From positions 1-31,675 of the forward strand of contig DAOUGC010000131.1 of NCBI GenBank assembly GCA_034429695.1: a DNA stretch of 31,675 nucleotides. Direction: 5' to 3'. This document shows positions 16,098 through 23,661 of this stretch, in pieces; position 1 is the stretch's first letter, and each line of letters starts with the position of its first letter. The notes beneath the pieces were generated by a model. The model saw nothing but the letters and a program-made list of their open reading frames with translations. It had not been told where the DNA came from and searched no databases. The stretch is from DAOUGC01 sp034429695. Lineage in GTDB: Bacteria; Chloroflexota; Anaerolineae; Anaerolineales; Anaerolineaceae. The position numbers and the translations under genes are program-made.

Positions 16098-16979
16098 TTA
16101 GCCCAGAACGTCAAACAGGTTCAGAGCAGAAATTGCCCTTGAACTGACCTCCAGCACTGTCTGGTAGACCGTCTCTTGCTGCCTGAGAAGTGAAATCGCT
16201 TCCGTCATGTTGACGTCCTCTTTTTGTGAAAGGAGGCTCTTCAACTCGATGCGGGTTTTCTCCATGGTATCAAGCACCATGCGCACCTGGCGCTGGCGGG
16301 CGCCGTTGGTGGTGCGCCCATTCTTGATTACTTCCATGTAGGTGTTCAATTCACCCAGCCGGTCTTCCAGGACGTCAGGTTGGTTATTCAACAGGGCATC
16401 ACGGGTGGCGATGAGGGTGGCAAAGAAATCTTCAAACATGGTCCCGGGAATGTTGGTTGCCATTTTCTGTCCCGGGCTGACATCCTGTTGAATGATACCA
16501 TTATCTCCATTGTACGTCACGGTCGTGGCGGCAGCGTCCAGCTCGAAGGGTGGGGTTTTTACCTGGAAACCGGAGAAGATATATTTACCCAGATGAGATG
16601 AATTGCCAACCTCAACTGCCTGGCGAAGCAGGGCATCCATCTCCACACCAAAGGCGTAACGTTCTGCCCCTGAGATGGTGTCAGGTTGGCCGCTACGGGC
16701 CAGGTTGGTGGCTTTTGTGCCTATTTCAACCATCTGCTTGAATGCGCTTTCCACCGCAGAGAGCCAGTCATTGGTGGATTGACCGGTATCCACGTAACCT
16801 TGGTTGGTGGTTAATGTCGAACGCAGTGAGAGCGCCATGGCTGCCTGACCGGGATCATCGGACATGGTCTGAAAAGCCTTTCCGGAGGATGACCTCTCGG
16901 TTAGTTGCTGCAACCGCTCGAGGTTTTCATTCATGTGAGCGATGGCGTTTTCCGTCATCATTCTATTGGTCACACGCAT
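16098..16979 (-). CDS. flgL: Flagellar hook-associated protein 3 FlgL
   Basis: FlgL is the second hook-filament junction protein. The 293-residue product begins M-R-V-T-N-R-M-M-T-E-N, a flagellin-like N-terminal helix with a SSGKAFQTMSDDPGQAAMALSLRS segment (about residues 31-55). It ends in the matching C-terminal helix (TVYQTVLEVSSRAISALNLFDVLG-like). The middle D2 domain is short. It lies 22 bases after flgK and 14 bases before csrA in the late operon. Confidence 0.95.
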   Translation of the reverse strand: MRVTNRMMTENAIAHMNENLERLQQLTERSSSGKAFQTMSDDPGQAAMALSLRSTLTTNQGYVDTGQSTNDWLSAVESAFKQMVEIGTKATNLARSGQPDTISGAERYAFGVEMDALLRQAVEVGNSSHLGKYIFSGFQVKTPPFELDAAATTVTYNGDNGIIQQDVSPGQKMATNIPGTMFEDFFATLIATRDALLNNQPDVLEDRLGELNTYMEVIKNGRTTNGARQRQVRMVLDTMEKTRIELKSLLSQKEDVNMTEAISLLRQQETVYQTVLEVSSRAISALNLFDVLG

Positions 16980-17001
16980 GGTTTACTCACTTTCCAACCG
17001 G

Positions 17002-18435
17002 TCAACGCCCGGCTATACCCATTCCGTTGATTACACGGTCAAGCAACTCGTCCATCACGTTTACCAGCCGGGTGGCCGCCTGGAAAGCGCGTTGTGAGCG
17101 AACGAGATTGGCCGCTTCTTCGTCCAGATTGACGCCTGAAAGAGCTTCACGCTGTTCATCCAGCGCGGAGGCAACCAGTCCCCTGTCCTTGGCTTGTTGT
17201 TTTGCGTAGTCTATCTTCATGCCGAGGTTGGCCGCCTGGTTGGTGTAGTACTGATTGATGGTGATGTTACCCAGGCCAGCTATGGCGGTTTCCTTCAAAC
17301 CGGCGATACGGCGGGCAATTTCACCGCTACCGGGATAATCCGCAGAAGCGCTCATGATGTTGTTGAGGTCTTCCATATCGGCATTCACAGCAATACTTGA
17401 GGCAGCGCCTGCCACGCCGGTTACACCGGTGAAGAAAGGCAACCCGTCGTCTGAGTATGGCGGGTCAGGGTAAACGGTGGGGTCAAAACCGGCAGGGCGC
17501 TGGTGAATGGCATTGACCGCGGTGTAAAGCGAATAAGCGGTATTATCCAGTCCCCGGATTAAATCGGGGATGATCTGATCCCTTACCTCCAGGAGACCGG
17601 CAAGTTCACCGGTTGAGGCTGAAAATGGCTGTCCGTCTTCCCACTGGATGCTGGCGGTCAACGGGTCAGATGAAACGTTGACTTTGAAAACAGCGTTGTT
17701 GAAAACAAGGGCATGACCGTTGATGGAAACCAGAACCGAGCCGTTATCCTGCTGATGACTGACAATACCGGTGATTTCCGACAGGCGGTCCAACAGGCGG
17801 TCGCGCTCGTCCAGCAGGTCGTTGGGCTGTTCTCCAACCGACTGCACATGGACGATCTCGCCGTTCAGGTGGGCAATTTTTTCAGCCAGGGTGTTGATCT
17901 CGCCGACGCTCTCACGGACCAACAGATTTTGATCGCGTTGCATTTCCTGCAATTTTTCCACCCGGCTGGACAGACCCGCCACAAGGATTTTGGATTGTTC
18001 CAGAATCTCTGCGCGCAGGCTGGGATTGGTCGGGTCGGCACTGAGAGCCTGCCAGCCTTTCCAGAAGGCATCCAATTTGGGGATCAAGCCGTCTGAGCCG
18101 GTTTCTGCCAGGGTGACTTCGATCTGTGCCATCTGGTTGGCAGCCAGATCCCACCGTTTTGCCTGGGTGGTCTCTGTGCGGAAGCGGGTATCAAAGAACT
18201 CAGTGGAAAAACGCTGAATTTTTTCAACGGTCACGCCGGTTCCAAGCTGACCGGCCGCGCCGTAGTTTTGGAAGGATGAAAGTGAAACAGGTACACCAGC
18301 CGCCAGAACCGCCGACTGCCGGCGATATCCCGGCGTGTTGGCGTTCGCCACGTTGTGTTCAATCACCTCAATGGCCTTCTGATGGGCCATCATGGCTCGT
18401 AGTGATACATTAATACTGGCAAATAGTGAACCCAT
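17002..18435 (-). CDS. flgK: Flagellar hook-associated protein 1 FlgK
   Basis: FlgK is the first hook-filament junction protein. The 477-residue sequence has the rod/hook-family start with IEVIEHNVANANTPGYRRQ (about residues 21-39), the FlgK-type long helices around residues 90-170, a QQDNGSVLVSINGHALV strand region, and the C-terminal SGVNLDEEAANLVRSQRAFQAATRLVNVMDELLD helix. The length is close to that of Bacillus FlgK (about 507) and shorter than enteric FlgK. It lies 9 bases after flgN. Confidence 0.96.
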   Translation of the reverse strand: MGSLFASINVSLRAMMAHQKAIEVIEHNVANANTPGYRRQSAVLAAGVPVSLSSFQNYGAAGQLGTGVTVEKIQRFSTEFFDTRFRTETTQAKRWDLAANQMAQIEVTLAETGSDGLIPKLDAFWKGWQALSADPTNPSLRAEILEQSKILVAGLSSRVEKLQEMQRDQNLLVRESVGEINTLAEKIAHLNGEIVHVQSVGEQPNDLLDERDRLLDRLSEITGIVSHQQDNGSVLVSINGHALVFNNAVFKVNVSSDPLTASIQWEDGQPFSASTGELAGLLEVRDQIIPDLIRGLDNTAYSLYTAVNAIHQRPAGFDPTVYPDPPYSDDGLPFFTGVTGVAGAASSIAVNADMEDLNNIMSASADYPGSGEIARRIAGLKETAIAGLGNITINQYYTNQAANLGMKIDYAKQQAKDRGLVASALDEQREALSGVNLDEEAANLVRSQRAFQAATRLVNVMDELLDRVINGMGIAGR

Positions 18436-18443
18436 GTTACACC

Positions 18444-18953
18444 TTACGCTTTCTGGTCAATTTCAAGTGATTGCACCATTCCAGATGCAGCAATACTTCC
18501 ATTGGCCTGATAAGCAGTGGGGGGCTGGTAAAAGCTGAGCAGGAAAGCCTGCGTTGCAGCCAGCCATTCTGTCCGCGCTTGAGCCAGTGCCTGGTTGCCC
18601 ATGTTCAAATGCCTGGCTTGATCAACCAGTTTGCTGATGCCTTCGTGTAGATTATGCAGGCGGCTGCCCACAGCAGTCTCAAGGTGCGGGATCAGCTCGG
18701 TAAGCGTGGACGCACCCGCCAGACCGACAAGCTGACATAACTCACCGGTAATTAATCGGCGGTTTTCTTCCAGCAAACTCAACTCGTCCAGGATGCTCTC
18801 TTTTTGCTCTACAATATCGAGCAGATCGCGCGCGGCGCCCCCGGAGAGCATTTGCCGCTCTTCACGGGTGATGGAGATCAGGCTTTGGAGTTTGCGAAAT
18901 TGCTTAACCAGTACATCTTCAAGGGTATTCAGGTATTCTTCTCTGCTTTTCAT
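18444..18953 (-). CDS. flgN: FlgN-like flagellar export chaperone
   Basis: FlgN-family proteins are cytoplasmic helical chaperones for FlgK and FlgL. The 169-residue product is almost all alpha-helical, with a YLNTLEDVLVKQFRKLQSLISITREERQML N-terminal helix and an IVEQKESILDELSLLEENRR second helix, both typical of the family. Sequence identity within the family is low, so the call also rests on the position between flgM and flgK. The ATG overlaps no neighbour; flgM ends 12 bases upstream. Confidence 0.85.
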   Translation of the reverse strand: MKSREEYLNTLEDVLVKQFRKLQSLISITREERQMLSGGAARDLLDIVEQKESILDELSLLEENRRLITGELCQLVGLAGASTLTELIPHLETAVGSRLHNLHEGISKLVDQARHLNMGNQALAQARTEWLAATQAFLLSFYQPPTAYQANGSIAASGMVQSLEIDQKA

Positions 18954-18964
18954 CTCAACACCGG

Positions 18965-19264
18965 TTACTGGTCTTTGAGTCTCTCCACCAGTTTCCGGGC
19001 AAGCGCCTCAACAGGAACCTGATAGCTTCCCTGGTTGATTTGCTGCTGCAAGCTGGCGACGAGTTCGGTACGAACATCTGAGGTGTCGTTGATGGCCGTG
19101 CGCGCTTTGGAAAGCAGACGGGCCTGTTCCGACAGTTCAGCCTTGTCTCGGGAACGTACACTGGTTGATGCAGTTTCAGAACGGCGTCCGATCTTCTCGG
19201 AAGATCGGGTCTCATCCGGTCTCTCTGGCTTCAATGGGTTGATGTTATTGTTTTCAACTTTCAT
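18965..19264 (-). CDS. flgM: Anti-sigma-28 factor FlgM
   Basis: FlgM holds FliA inactive until the hook is complete and it is exported. The 99-residue protein has a disordered, charged N-terminus (MKVENNNINP-like) and the family C-terminal helices that bind sigma-28: RDKAELSEQARLLSKAR and VRTELVASLQQQINQGSYQVPVEALARKLVERL (about residues 40-95). GGAGGTGG sits before the ATG. The preceding sigma-28 promoter makes it a late gene controlled by its own target. Confidence 0.93.
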   Translation of the reverse strand: MKVENNNINPLKPERPDETRSSEKIGRRSETASTSVRSRDKAELSEQARLLSKARTAINDTSDVRTELVASLQQQINQGSYQVPVEALARKLVERLKDQ

Positions 19265-19313
19265 GGCGCCACCTCCGGCACGAACAAAGCAGAAATAGAA
19301 TACCTGTAAGTAT

Positions 19314-19340
19314 TAATCGGACAACCGGTAAAAAACTTTA
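19314..19340 (-). promoter_or_regulatory. sigma-28 promoter of flgM-flgN-flgK-flgL-csrA
   Basis: On the minus strand: TAAAGTTT, an 11-base spacer, then TCCGATTA. The -35 half is a perfect match and the -10 half matches 6 of 8. The first three bases of the -35 box are the flgG stop codon, so promoter and gene end are fused. The predicted leader is about 43 bases, as for fliS. Confidence 0.9.
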
Positions 19341-20078
19341 GGCATTCCGCATTCTTAATGCCTGTTGCATCATGGTGTCGGTTTGTTGAAAGGTGCGTAC
19401 TGAGATCTGGAAGGCGCGCTGCATGGTCATCAGGTGGGTCATTTCATCCGCCATGTTCACATTGGACATTTCCAGCGAATATGAGTTCACCAGACCAAAG
19501 TTCTCCGAAGCAGGGTCTCCCAGCACAGCTTCACCGGACAGTTCGGTCTCCAGATAAACATTATCACCGTGCACCTGCAGGGCGGTGGGGTTGGTGAACC
19601 GGGCAATTTGCATGGTGCCGGCTTCTTCCCACGCATTGTTCACCTTGGCGTACACCACCCCATTGGGCTGAACCTGTACTTCCTGGGTCTCTGGGGGAAT
19701 TTCGCCGTCCCAGATCAACGGGTAACCCGAGGGGGAAACAATGGTTCCATCGGCGTCGAGTTGAAAGGCGCCATCACGTGTGTAACCCACCACGTCATTG
19801 GGCATTTGCACCATAAAGAAACCTTCGCCCTGGATCATCATGTCCAATCCGCTTGAGGTGGTACGGCGCGCGCCCTGATCCTGCATGATTTGCGTGGATG
19901 AGATGCGGGTTCCGGAGTGCTGGGCTTCTTCAAGCAGTTCCTGGAAGTTCACCCGGTTGCGTTTATAACCGATGGTGTTGATGTTTGCCAGATTGTTACT
20001 GGTTGAGTCCAGGTCGAACAAACGGGCGCGCATATCCTGGCGGGAGATGCTGAGGATTTGATAAAGTGAATTTCCCAT
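19338..20078 (-). CDS. flgG: Flagellar basal-body rod protein FlgG
   Basis: FlgG forms the distal rod. The 246-residue product has the rod-family N-terminus (DSTSNNLANINTIGYKRNRVNFQELL, about residues 24-49), the DMMIQGEGFFMVQ motif (about 79-91), a YTRDGAFQLDADG loop, and the C-terminal SNVNMADEMTHLMTMQRAFQISVRTFQQTDTMMQQ helix. It is the second of two tandem rod paralogues. The FlgF/FlgG assignment follows the usual flgF-flgG order and is slightly uncertain. Confidence 0.85.
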   Translation of the reverse strand: MGNSLYQILSISRQDMRARLFDLDSTSNNLANINTIGYKRNRVNFQELLEEAQHSGTRISSTQIMQDQGARRTTSSGLDMMIQGEGFFMVQMPNDVVGYTRDGAFQLDADGTIVSPSGYPLIWDGEIPPETQEVQVQPNGVVYAKVNNAWEEAGTMQIARFTNPTALQVHGDNVYLETELSGEAVLGDPASENFGLVNSYSLEMSNVNMADEMTHLMTMQRAFQISVRTFQQTDTMMQQALRMRNA

Positions 20079-20095
20079 GGTTTACCTCCGGTTTC

Positions 20096-20848
20096 TTAGA
20101 AGCGTCCGAGTGTGGTGATGGCTTTACCCAGGATTTCATCCTGGGTTTGCACCATCTTTTGAGCCGCTTCATAGGAGCGGGCAACCTGCACCATCTGGGT
20201 CATCAGCGCAGAAATGTTGACGTTGGACATCTCCAGATAACCCTGCTTGATCAAACCCACATCTTCCAGCGTGGGGCCGCCTGCAGCAGAGAAGGTGTTG
20301 TCTCCTTCTCTTGCCAGTTCTTCCGCAGGATTCTCAAAGCCCACCAGGACAATTCGGGTGACTTCCTCACCGTTAACCGAGATGGTGCCGTCATCAGAGA
20401 CGTGCATGTCACCCTCAGGCAGTTCAATTGGCTGACCGTTTTCATCCAGAACCGCAAAGCCATCAACGGTTACCAGCATGTTGTCCACATCGCGCAGAAA
20501 ACGCCCGTCGCGTGTATAGCGCTCGCCTTCAGGGGTTTCCACTGTAAAAAAGCCCTCGCCCGAGATGGCGAAATCGAACTGGTTGCCGGTGGTCTTAATC
20601 GCACCGGCTTCAAAATCATCAAAGTCGGGTGGGGTTTCAACGCCAAGGCCCAGCAAACCGAGATATTTCTGTGAAATGGCGGTATTGCCGGGCGGGTGGA
20701 TGACCGAGGTGGATACCCAGGCATCCATGGATGTCAGAATTTGTTTGAAGCCGGCCGTGTCCACATTGGCAGCATTATGAGCAATGATTTTTTGCCTGTG
20801 AACGTTGGCGATCATGGCTGAGGCGGCAGCGTACAAACCTTTAATCAT
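20096..20848 (-). CDS. flgF: Flagellar rod protein FlgF (FlhO-like)
   Basis: This 250-residue proximal-rod protein has the N-terminal motif IIAHNAANVDTAGFKQ (about residues 24-39), FDFAISGEGFFTVETPEGERYTRDGRF (about 92-118) and the C-terminal SNVNISALMTQMVQVARSYEAAQKMVQTQDEIL helix. The first gene of the flgF-flgG pair is usually FlgF, or FlhO in Bacillus. The start codon overlaps the stop of the preceding HTH-protein gene by 4 bases, which implies coupled translation. Confidence 0.83.
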   Translation of the reverse strand: MIKGLYAAASAMIANVHRQKIIAHNAANVDTAGFKQILTSMDAWVSTSVIHPPGNTAISQKYLGLLGLGVETPPDFDDFEAGAIKTTGNQFDFAISGEGFFTVETPEGERYTRDGRFLRDVDNMLVTVDGFAVLDENGQPIELPEGDMHVSDDGTISVNGEEVTRIVLVGFENPAEELAREGDNTFSAAGGPTLEDVGLIKQGYLEMSNVNISALMTQMVQVARSYEAAQKMVQTQDEILGKAITTLGRF

Positions 20849-21261
20849 GCTCCCTCCAATCCGTTGCGTCCCTTCTGGTTGACGCTCAAAATCAAGTGAA
20901 CCTCATCACGGGTCATGCCAAGCTGGCGGGCGATATCCACCTCTGACATGGAGCCGCCTGACATGGCGACCACCATGCGGTTGCGGTCAACAGAGTTCAT
21001 TGACTGGCTGGCCTGCACGGGAGTGGTGGGCGCCTGGGCGGCTGCCAGCAGGGTTCGAAAATCATCCTGGGCAAGCGCACCGGTTGGCACCGCCGGCGCC
21101 TGCGGCCCGCGGGAGGTGGTGACAATGCTCTGCAAATCCTGCACCACGGGGGTCAGCCGCTGCGCCTGGGCGTTTTTACCCTGTGCCAGTGCGGTTTCGC
21201 GGGCAAGTTGCACAATATTGAGGGTGTCGGTGAGCAGTCCAGAATTAATGCTGTTTACCAT
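20845..21261 (-). CDS. Uncharacterised protein with C-terminal helix-turn-helix, next to fliA
   Basis: I do not recognise a named family with certainty. The 138-residue protein has an N-terminal helix, a Pro/Ala/Gln-rich low-complexity middle (about 50-90) and a C-terminal helix-turn-helix-like segment: MSEVDIARQLGMTRDEVHLILSV (about 105-127). Proteins of the DUF6115/SwrB type in Firmicutes flagellar loci end in a similar E-I-A-R-x-L-G-x-x-x-x-E-V-x-L-I-L motif and lie beside sigD. That resemblance is from memory and needs a profile search. It starts 4 bases after fliA and overlaps flgF. Confidence 0.7.
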   Translation of the reverse strand: MVNSINSGLLTDTLNIVQLARETALAQGKNAQAQRLTPVVQDLQSIVTTSRGPQAPAVPTGALAQDDFRTLLAAAQAPTTPVQASQSMNSVDRNRMVVAMSGGSMSEVDIARQLGMTRDEVHLILSVNQKGRNGLEGA

Positions 21262-21264
21262 GAT

Positions 21265-22068
21265 TTACTCCTTCCGCCGGTCGCTGGAAGTTTGCCATTC
21301 TTCATCGGTATCCGGGGCGGGGTTGAGTGTTGACTTGAGCCGCGAGATGGCTCTGGCGTGCAACTGGCATACCCGCGATTCCGTGATCCCCAGAACCTGG
21401 CCAATTTCTTTAAAGGTGAGTTCTTCGTAATAATAAAGGGAGAGGACCAGTTGTTCCCGGTCGCTCAGATTTTTTATGTTGGTAATCAGGCGGGCTTTCA
21501 TCTCCTGCAAGTCCACCATGTCTGCCGGGTTTTCCTGTTGTTCATCCGGCAGGCTCTCGTGCAGGCTGGAGTCTTCACCCTGGTCATTTTCGATGACCGC
21601 ATCCAGTGAAACAATCATGCGGGAGGAATCGACCAGTGCCTGCTGCACCGAGCTGACCTCAAGATTCAGAAAATCAGCAATTTCCTGATCAGTAGGCTCG
21701 TGTTCATTGCGCAACCACAGGTCAGAAACCGCCTGTTGAACCATGCGGCTGCGTTTGCGGGCAGCGCGGGGCATCCAATCAATGGCGCGCAAATAATCGA
21801 GGATCTTGCCGCGGATGCGGAAAGTGGCATAGGTGCTGAACTGTGTGCCAAATTCAGGGTTGAAGCGGTCAATGGCTTCGATTAACCCCAGCAGCCCCTG
21901 GCTGACCAGGTCTTCGTATTCGGGTGTGGTGTTCTGTGAAACCCCCAGCCTGCCCAGGACAAAATGAACCAGAGCGACATAGCGCAGAACCAGTTCCTCA
22001 CGATAGGAGGGGTCATGCGTTGTCAGCCATTTGGCCAGGATCTCAGGGGTGTCAGATGGAGTCGCCAT
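21265..22068 (-). CDS. fliA: Flagellar sigma factor FliA (sigma-28/SigD)
   Basis: FliA directs transcription of late flagellar genes. The 267-residue product has region 2 (LVSQGLLGLIEAIDRFNP, FSTYATFRIRGKILDYLRAIDWMPR, about residues 50-105), region 3 (EPTDQEIADFLNLEVSSVQQAL, about 135-156) and region 4 with a helix-turn-helix (FKEIGQVLGITESRVCQLHARAISRLK, about 224-250). RAIDWMPRAARKR is characteristic of the FliA/WhiG branch. It recognises the TAAAGTTT-N11-GCCGATAA-type promoters seen at 2289, 19314 and 27722. Confidence 0.97.
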   Translation of the reverse strand: MATPSDTPEILAKWLTTHDPSYREELVLRYVALVHFVLGRLGVSQNTTPEYEDLVSQGLLGLIEAIDRFNPEFGTQFSTYATFRIRGKILDYLRAIDWMPRAARKRSRMVQQAVSDLWLRNEHEPTDQEIADFLNLEVSSVQQALVDSSRMIVSLDAVIENDQGEDSSLHESLPDEQQENPADMVDLQEMKARLITNIKNLSDREQLVLSLYYYEELTFKEIGQVLGITESRVCQLHARAISRLKSTLNPAPDTDEEWQTSSDRRKE

Positions 22069-22074
22069 GGTTTA

Positions 22075-22407
22075 TCAAGCCTTTATCTCGCGTGTACTGG
22101 CGGGTTGGCTTTCTTCCTTCATGCGTTCAATCTCGGCATCAATCACGCCTTTGGCAATCAACCAGTTGATGATCCACAGCAGGAAACCCAACCCCAGCAG
22201 CGTGCCGCCGGTGCGGATGACAATGTTTGCCACATTGCAACCGGAATAAATGGATACGCCGGCCACGACCGCCGCTGTGATCACCAGAATACCCTTGGAA
22301 ACGGTCATGCTGATTTCAACCAGGGCAGGTGGACGTTTGCCTTTTGGCCCGTTCTTGCCCGGCTGGGGTTGCGCGGATTGTTGTTTTGACTTATCCTGCT
22401 TGCTCAT
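22075..22407 (-). CDS. Small two-helix membrane protein between flhF and fliA
   Basis: I do not recognise a family. The 110-residue protein has a basic, Gln/Lys/Pro-rich cytoplasmic N-terminus (1-30), two predicted membrane helices (about 37-55 and 62-84) with a short loop containing a Cys, and a charged amphipathic C-terminal tail (VIDAEIERMKEESQ-like). Its start overlaps the flhF stop by 4 bases and it ends 6 bases before fliA. It lies where flhG would be expected. A role at the membrane in flagellar placement is only a guess. Confidence 0.75.
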   Translation of the reverse strand: MSKQDKSKQQSAQPQPGKNGPKGKRPPALVEISMTVSKGILVITAAVVAGVSIYSGCNVANIVIRTGGTLLGLGFLLWIINWLIAKGVIDAEIERMKEESQPASTREIKA

Positions 22408-23651
22408 TGTCCGTATGCTCCCTCAAACAATGCTTTAACCAGCGAGAATGGGCTGGTGATCTTGAGTGTATCCAGGATTTGAGGTCCCACGGTTGCGTAA
22501 ACGGGCGGAAGCTGGCTGTGCCAGGCTGCATTGTACAGGTGTCCAAAGGTTCCGGTTTCATCCATCTTGCTCATGATCAGCCCTTTGATGTTGAACGGGC
22601 CAAAAGCGGCCACTGCCTGCAGCAGATCACTGTCCTTGGTGGTGGCAGGCGCCATCAGGTAGGTGATGCGCTGAGGCGCAGCGGTGATAAAACTGGCAAG
22701 TTCAACCAGTTGGGTTTCTTCGCGCGGATTGCATCCCGGGGTGTCCATCAGGACCACGTCGTAATCCTCAGTGGCAGCCAGGGCCGCATGTACATCGGCA
22801 GTGGAATAAACAGGATGAAGCTGTATGCCTAGCGAATCGGTGTAGGTGCGGGCTTCCACCAGTGCACCAGCGCGGATGGTGTCCGCCGCTATCCACGCCA
22901 CACGTTTGCGTTCCTTGATCGCATATTGGGTGGCCAGGCGGGCGCAGGTGCTGGTTTTTCCGCTGCCGGTTGTACCCACCAGACAGATGATGCGGCGTCC
23001 CTTGGGTAATGTTGGTTTTTCGGCAGCTTTTATGCGGGCTTCAAGTTGCTGGCGGATGGCGCTGCGCACTTTCTGTTCATCCAGCATGGCCACCGGGCTG
23101 ATGGTGTTCTCACACACACTGATGATCTGGTTTACCAACCCCGGCATGACACCTTGATTGAGCAGCAGGGTGCGAAATTTTTCAAGTGCCGCATTTTGTG
23201 TACGTGTCCCCGGTTCTTCTTCGCCCAACAAACCCAGCTCCGGCGGCAGGGTGGTTTGCGTGCGGGATGCCATGGCGACAATGTCGGCAATGGCCGAACG
23301 TAAATCATCAGAAGTGGTATCGGCATCCATTGAAGGAGCCTGGTGGGTAGCCTCAGGGTTGGTTTGTGTTTCGGTTTTTCCAGCCAGGTCGGGCGCATCC
23401 CAGTGAACAGCGTTGCGTTGTTGTTCTTTTGCCTTGCCGCGTGTTTGAGGGGCAGCAGGGGCGCGTTCTTCTTTTTCCTTTTCTGGCAACGTCGCAATGA
23501 TCTCGCAGCCTGGCTTGCGCCATACCTGCCAGATGGGACCGGCTGGAATTTCGCGCATCGAGACCACGATTGCCTCTGGTCCGAGGACGCGCTGCACTTC
23601 ATGCAGGGCTGCGAGCATATTTTCACCGCGAAACGTCTTTGTTGTAACCAT
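22404..23651 (-). CDS. flhF: Flagellar placement SRP-like GTPase FlhF
   Basis: FlhF is an SRP-family GTPase that sets the site and number of flagella. Numbered from the ATG at 23654, it has an N-terminal B-domain, a Pro/Gln-rich linker (about 60-110), an N-domain and the G-domain. Motifs are G1 GTTGSGKT (227-234), DTIRAGA (258-264, usually DTYRIGA), G3 DTPG (304-307, usually DTAG) and SKMDET (362-367, usually TKLDET). These are mild divergences. Two adjacent ATGs exist; the one at 23651 has better spacing from AAAGG. Its usual regulator gene flhG does not follow. Confidence 0.93.
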   Translation of the reverse strand: MVTTKTFRGENMLAALHEVQRVLGPEAIVVSMREIPAGPIWQVWRKPGCEIIATLPEKEKEERAPAAPQTRGKAKEQQRNAVHWDAPDLAGKTETQTNPEATHQAPSMDADTTSDDLRSAIADIVAMASRTQTTLPPELGLLGEEEPGTRTQNAALEKFRTLLLNQGVMPGLVNQIISVCENTISPVAMLDEQKVRSAIRQQLEARIKAAEKPTLPKGRRIICLVGTTGSGKTSTCARLATQYAIKERKRVAWIAADTIRAGALVEARTYTDSLGIQLHPVYSTADVHAALAATEDYDVVLMDTPGCNPREETQLVELASFITAAPQRITYLMAPATTKDSDLLQAVAAFGPFNIKGLIMSKMDETGTFGHLYNAAWHSQLPPVYATVGPQILDTLKITSPFSLVKALFEGAYGQ

Positions 23652-23661
23652 CATTCAACCT

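Noticed and set aside
22329..22832. Plus-strand open frame opposite flhF and the membrane protein gene
   Set aside because: It overlaps two well-supported minus-strand genes and its protein shows no domain or family features.
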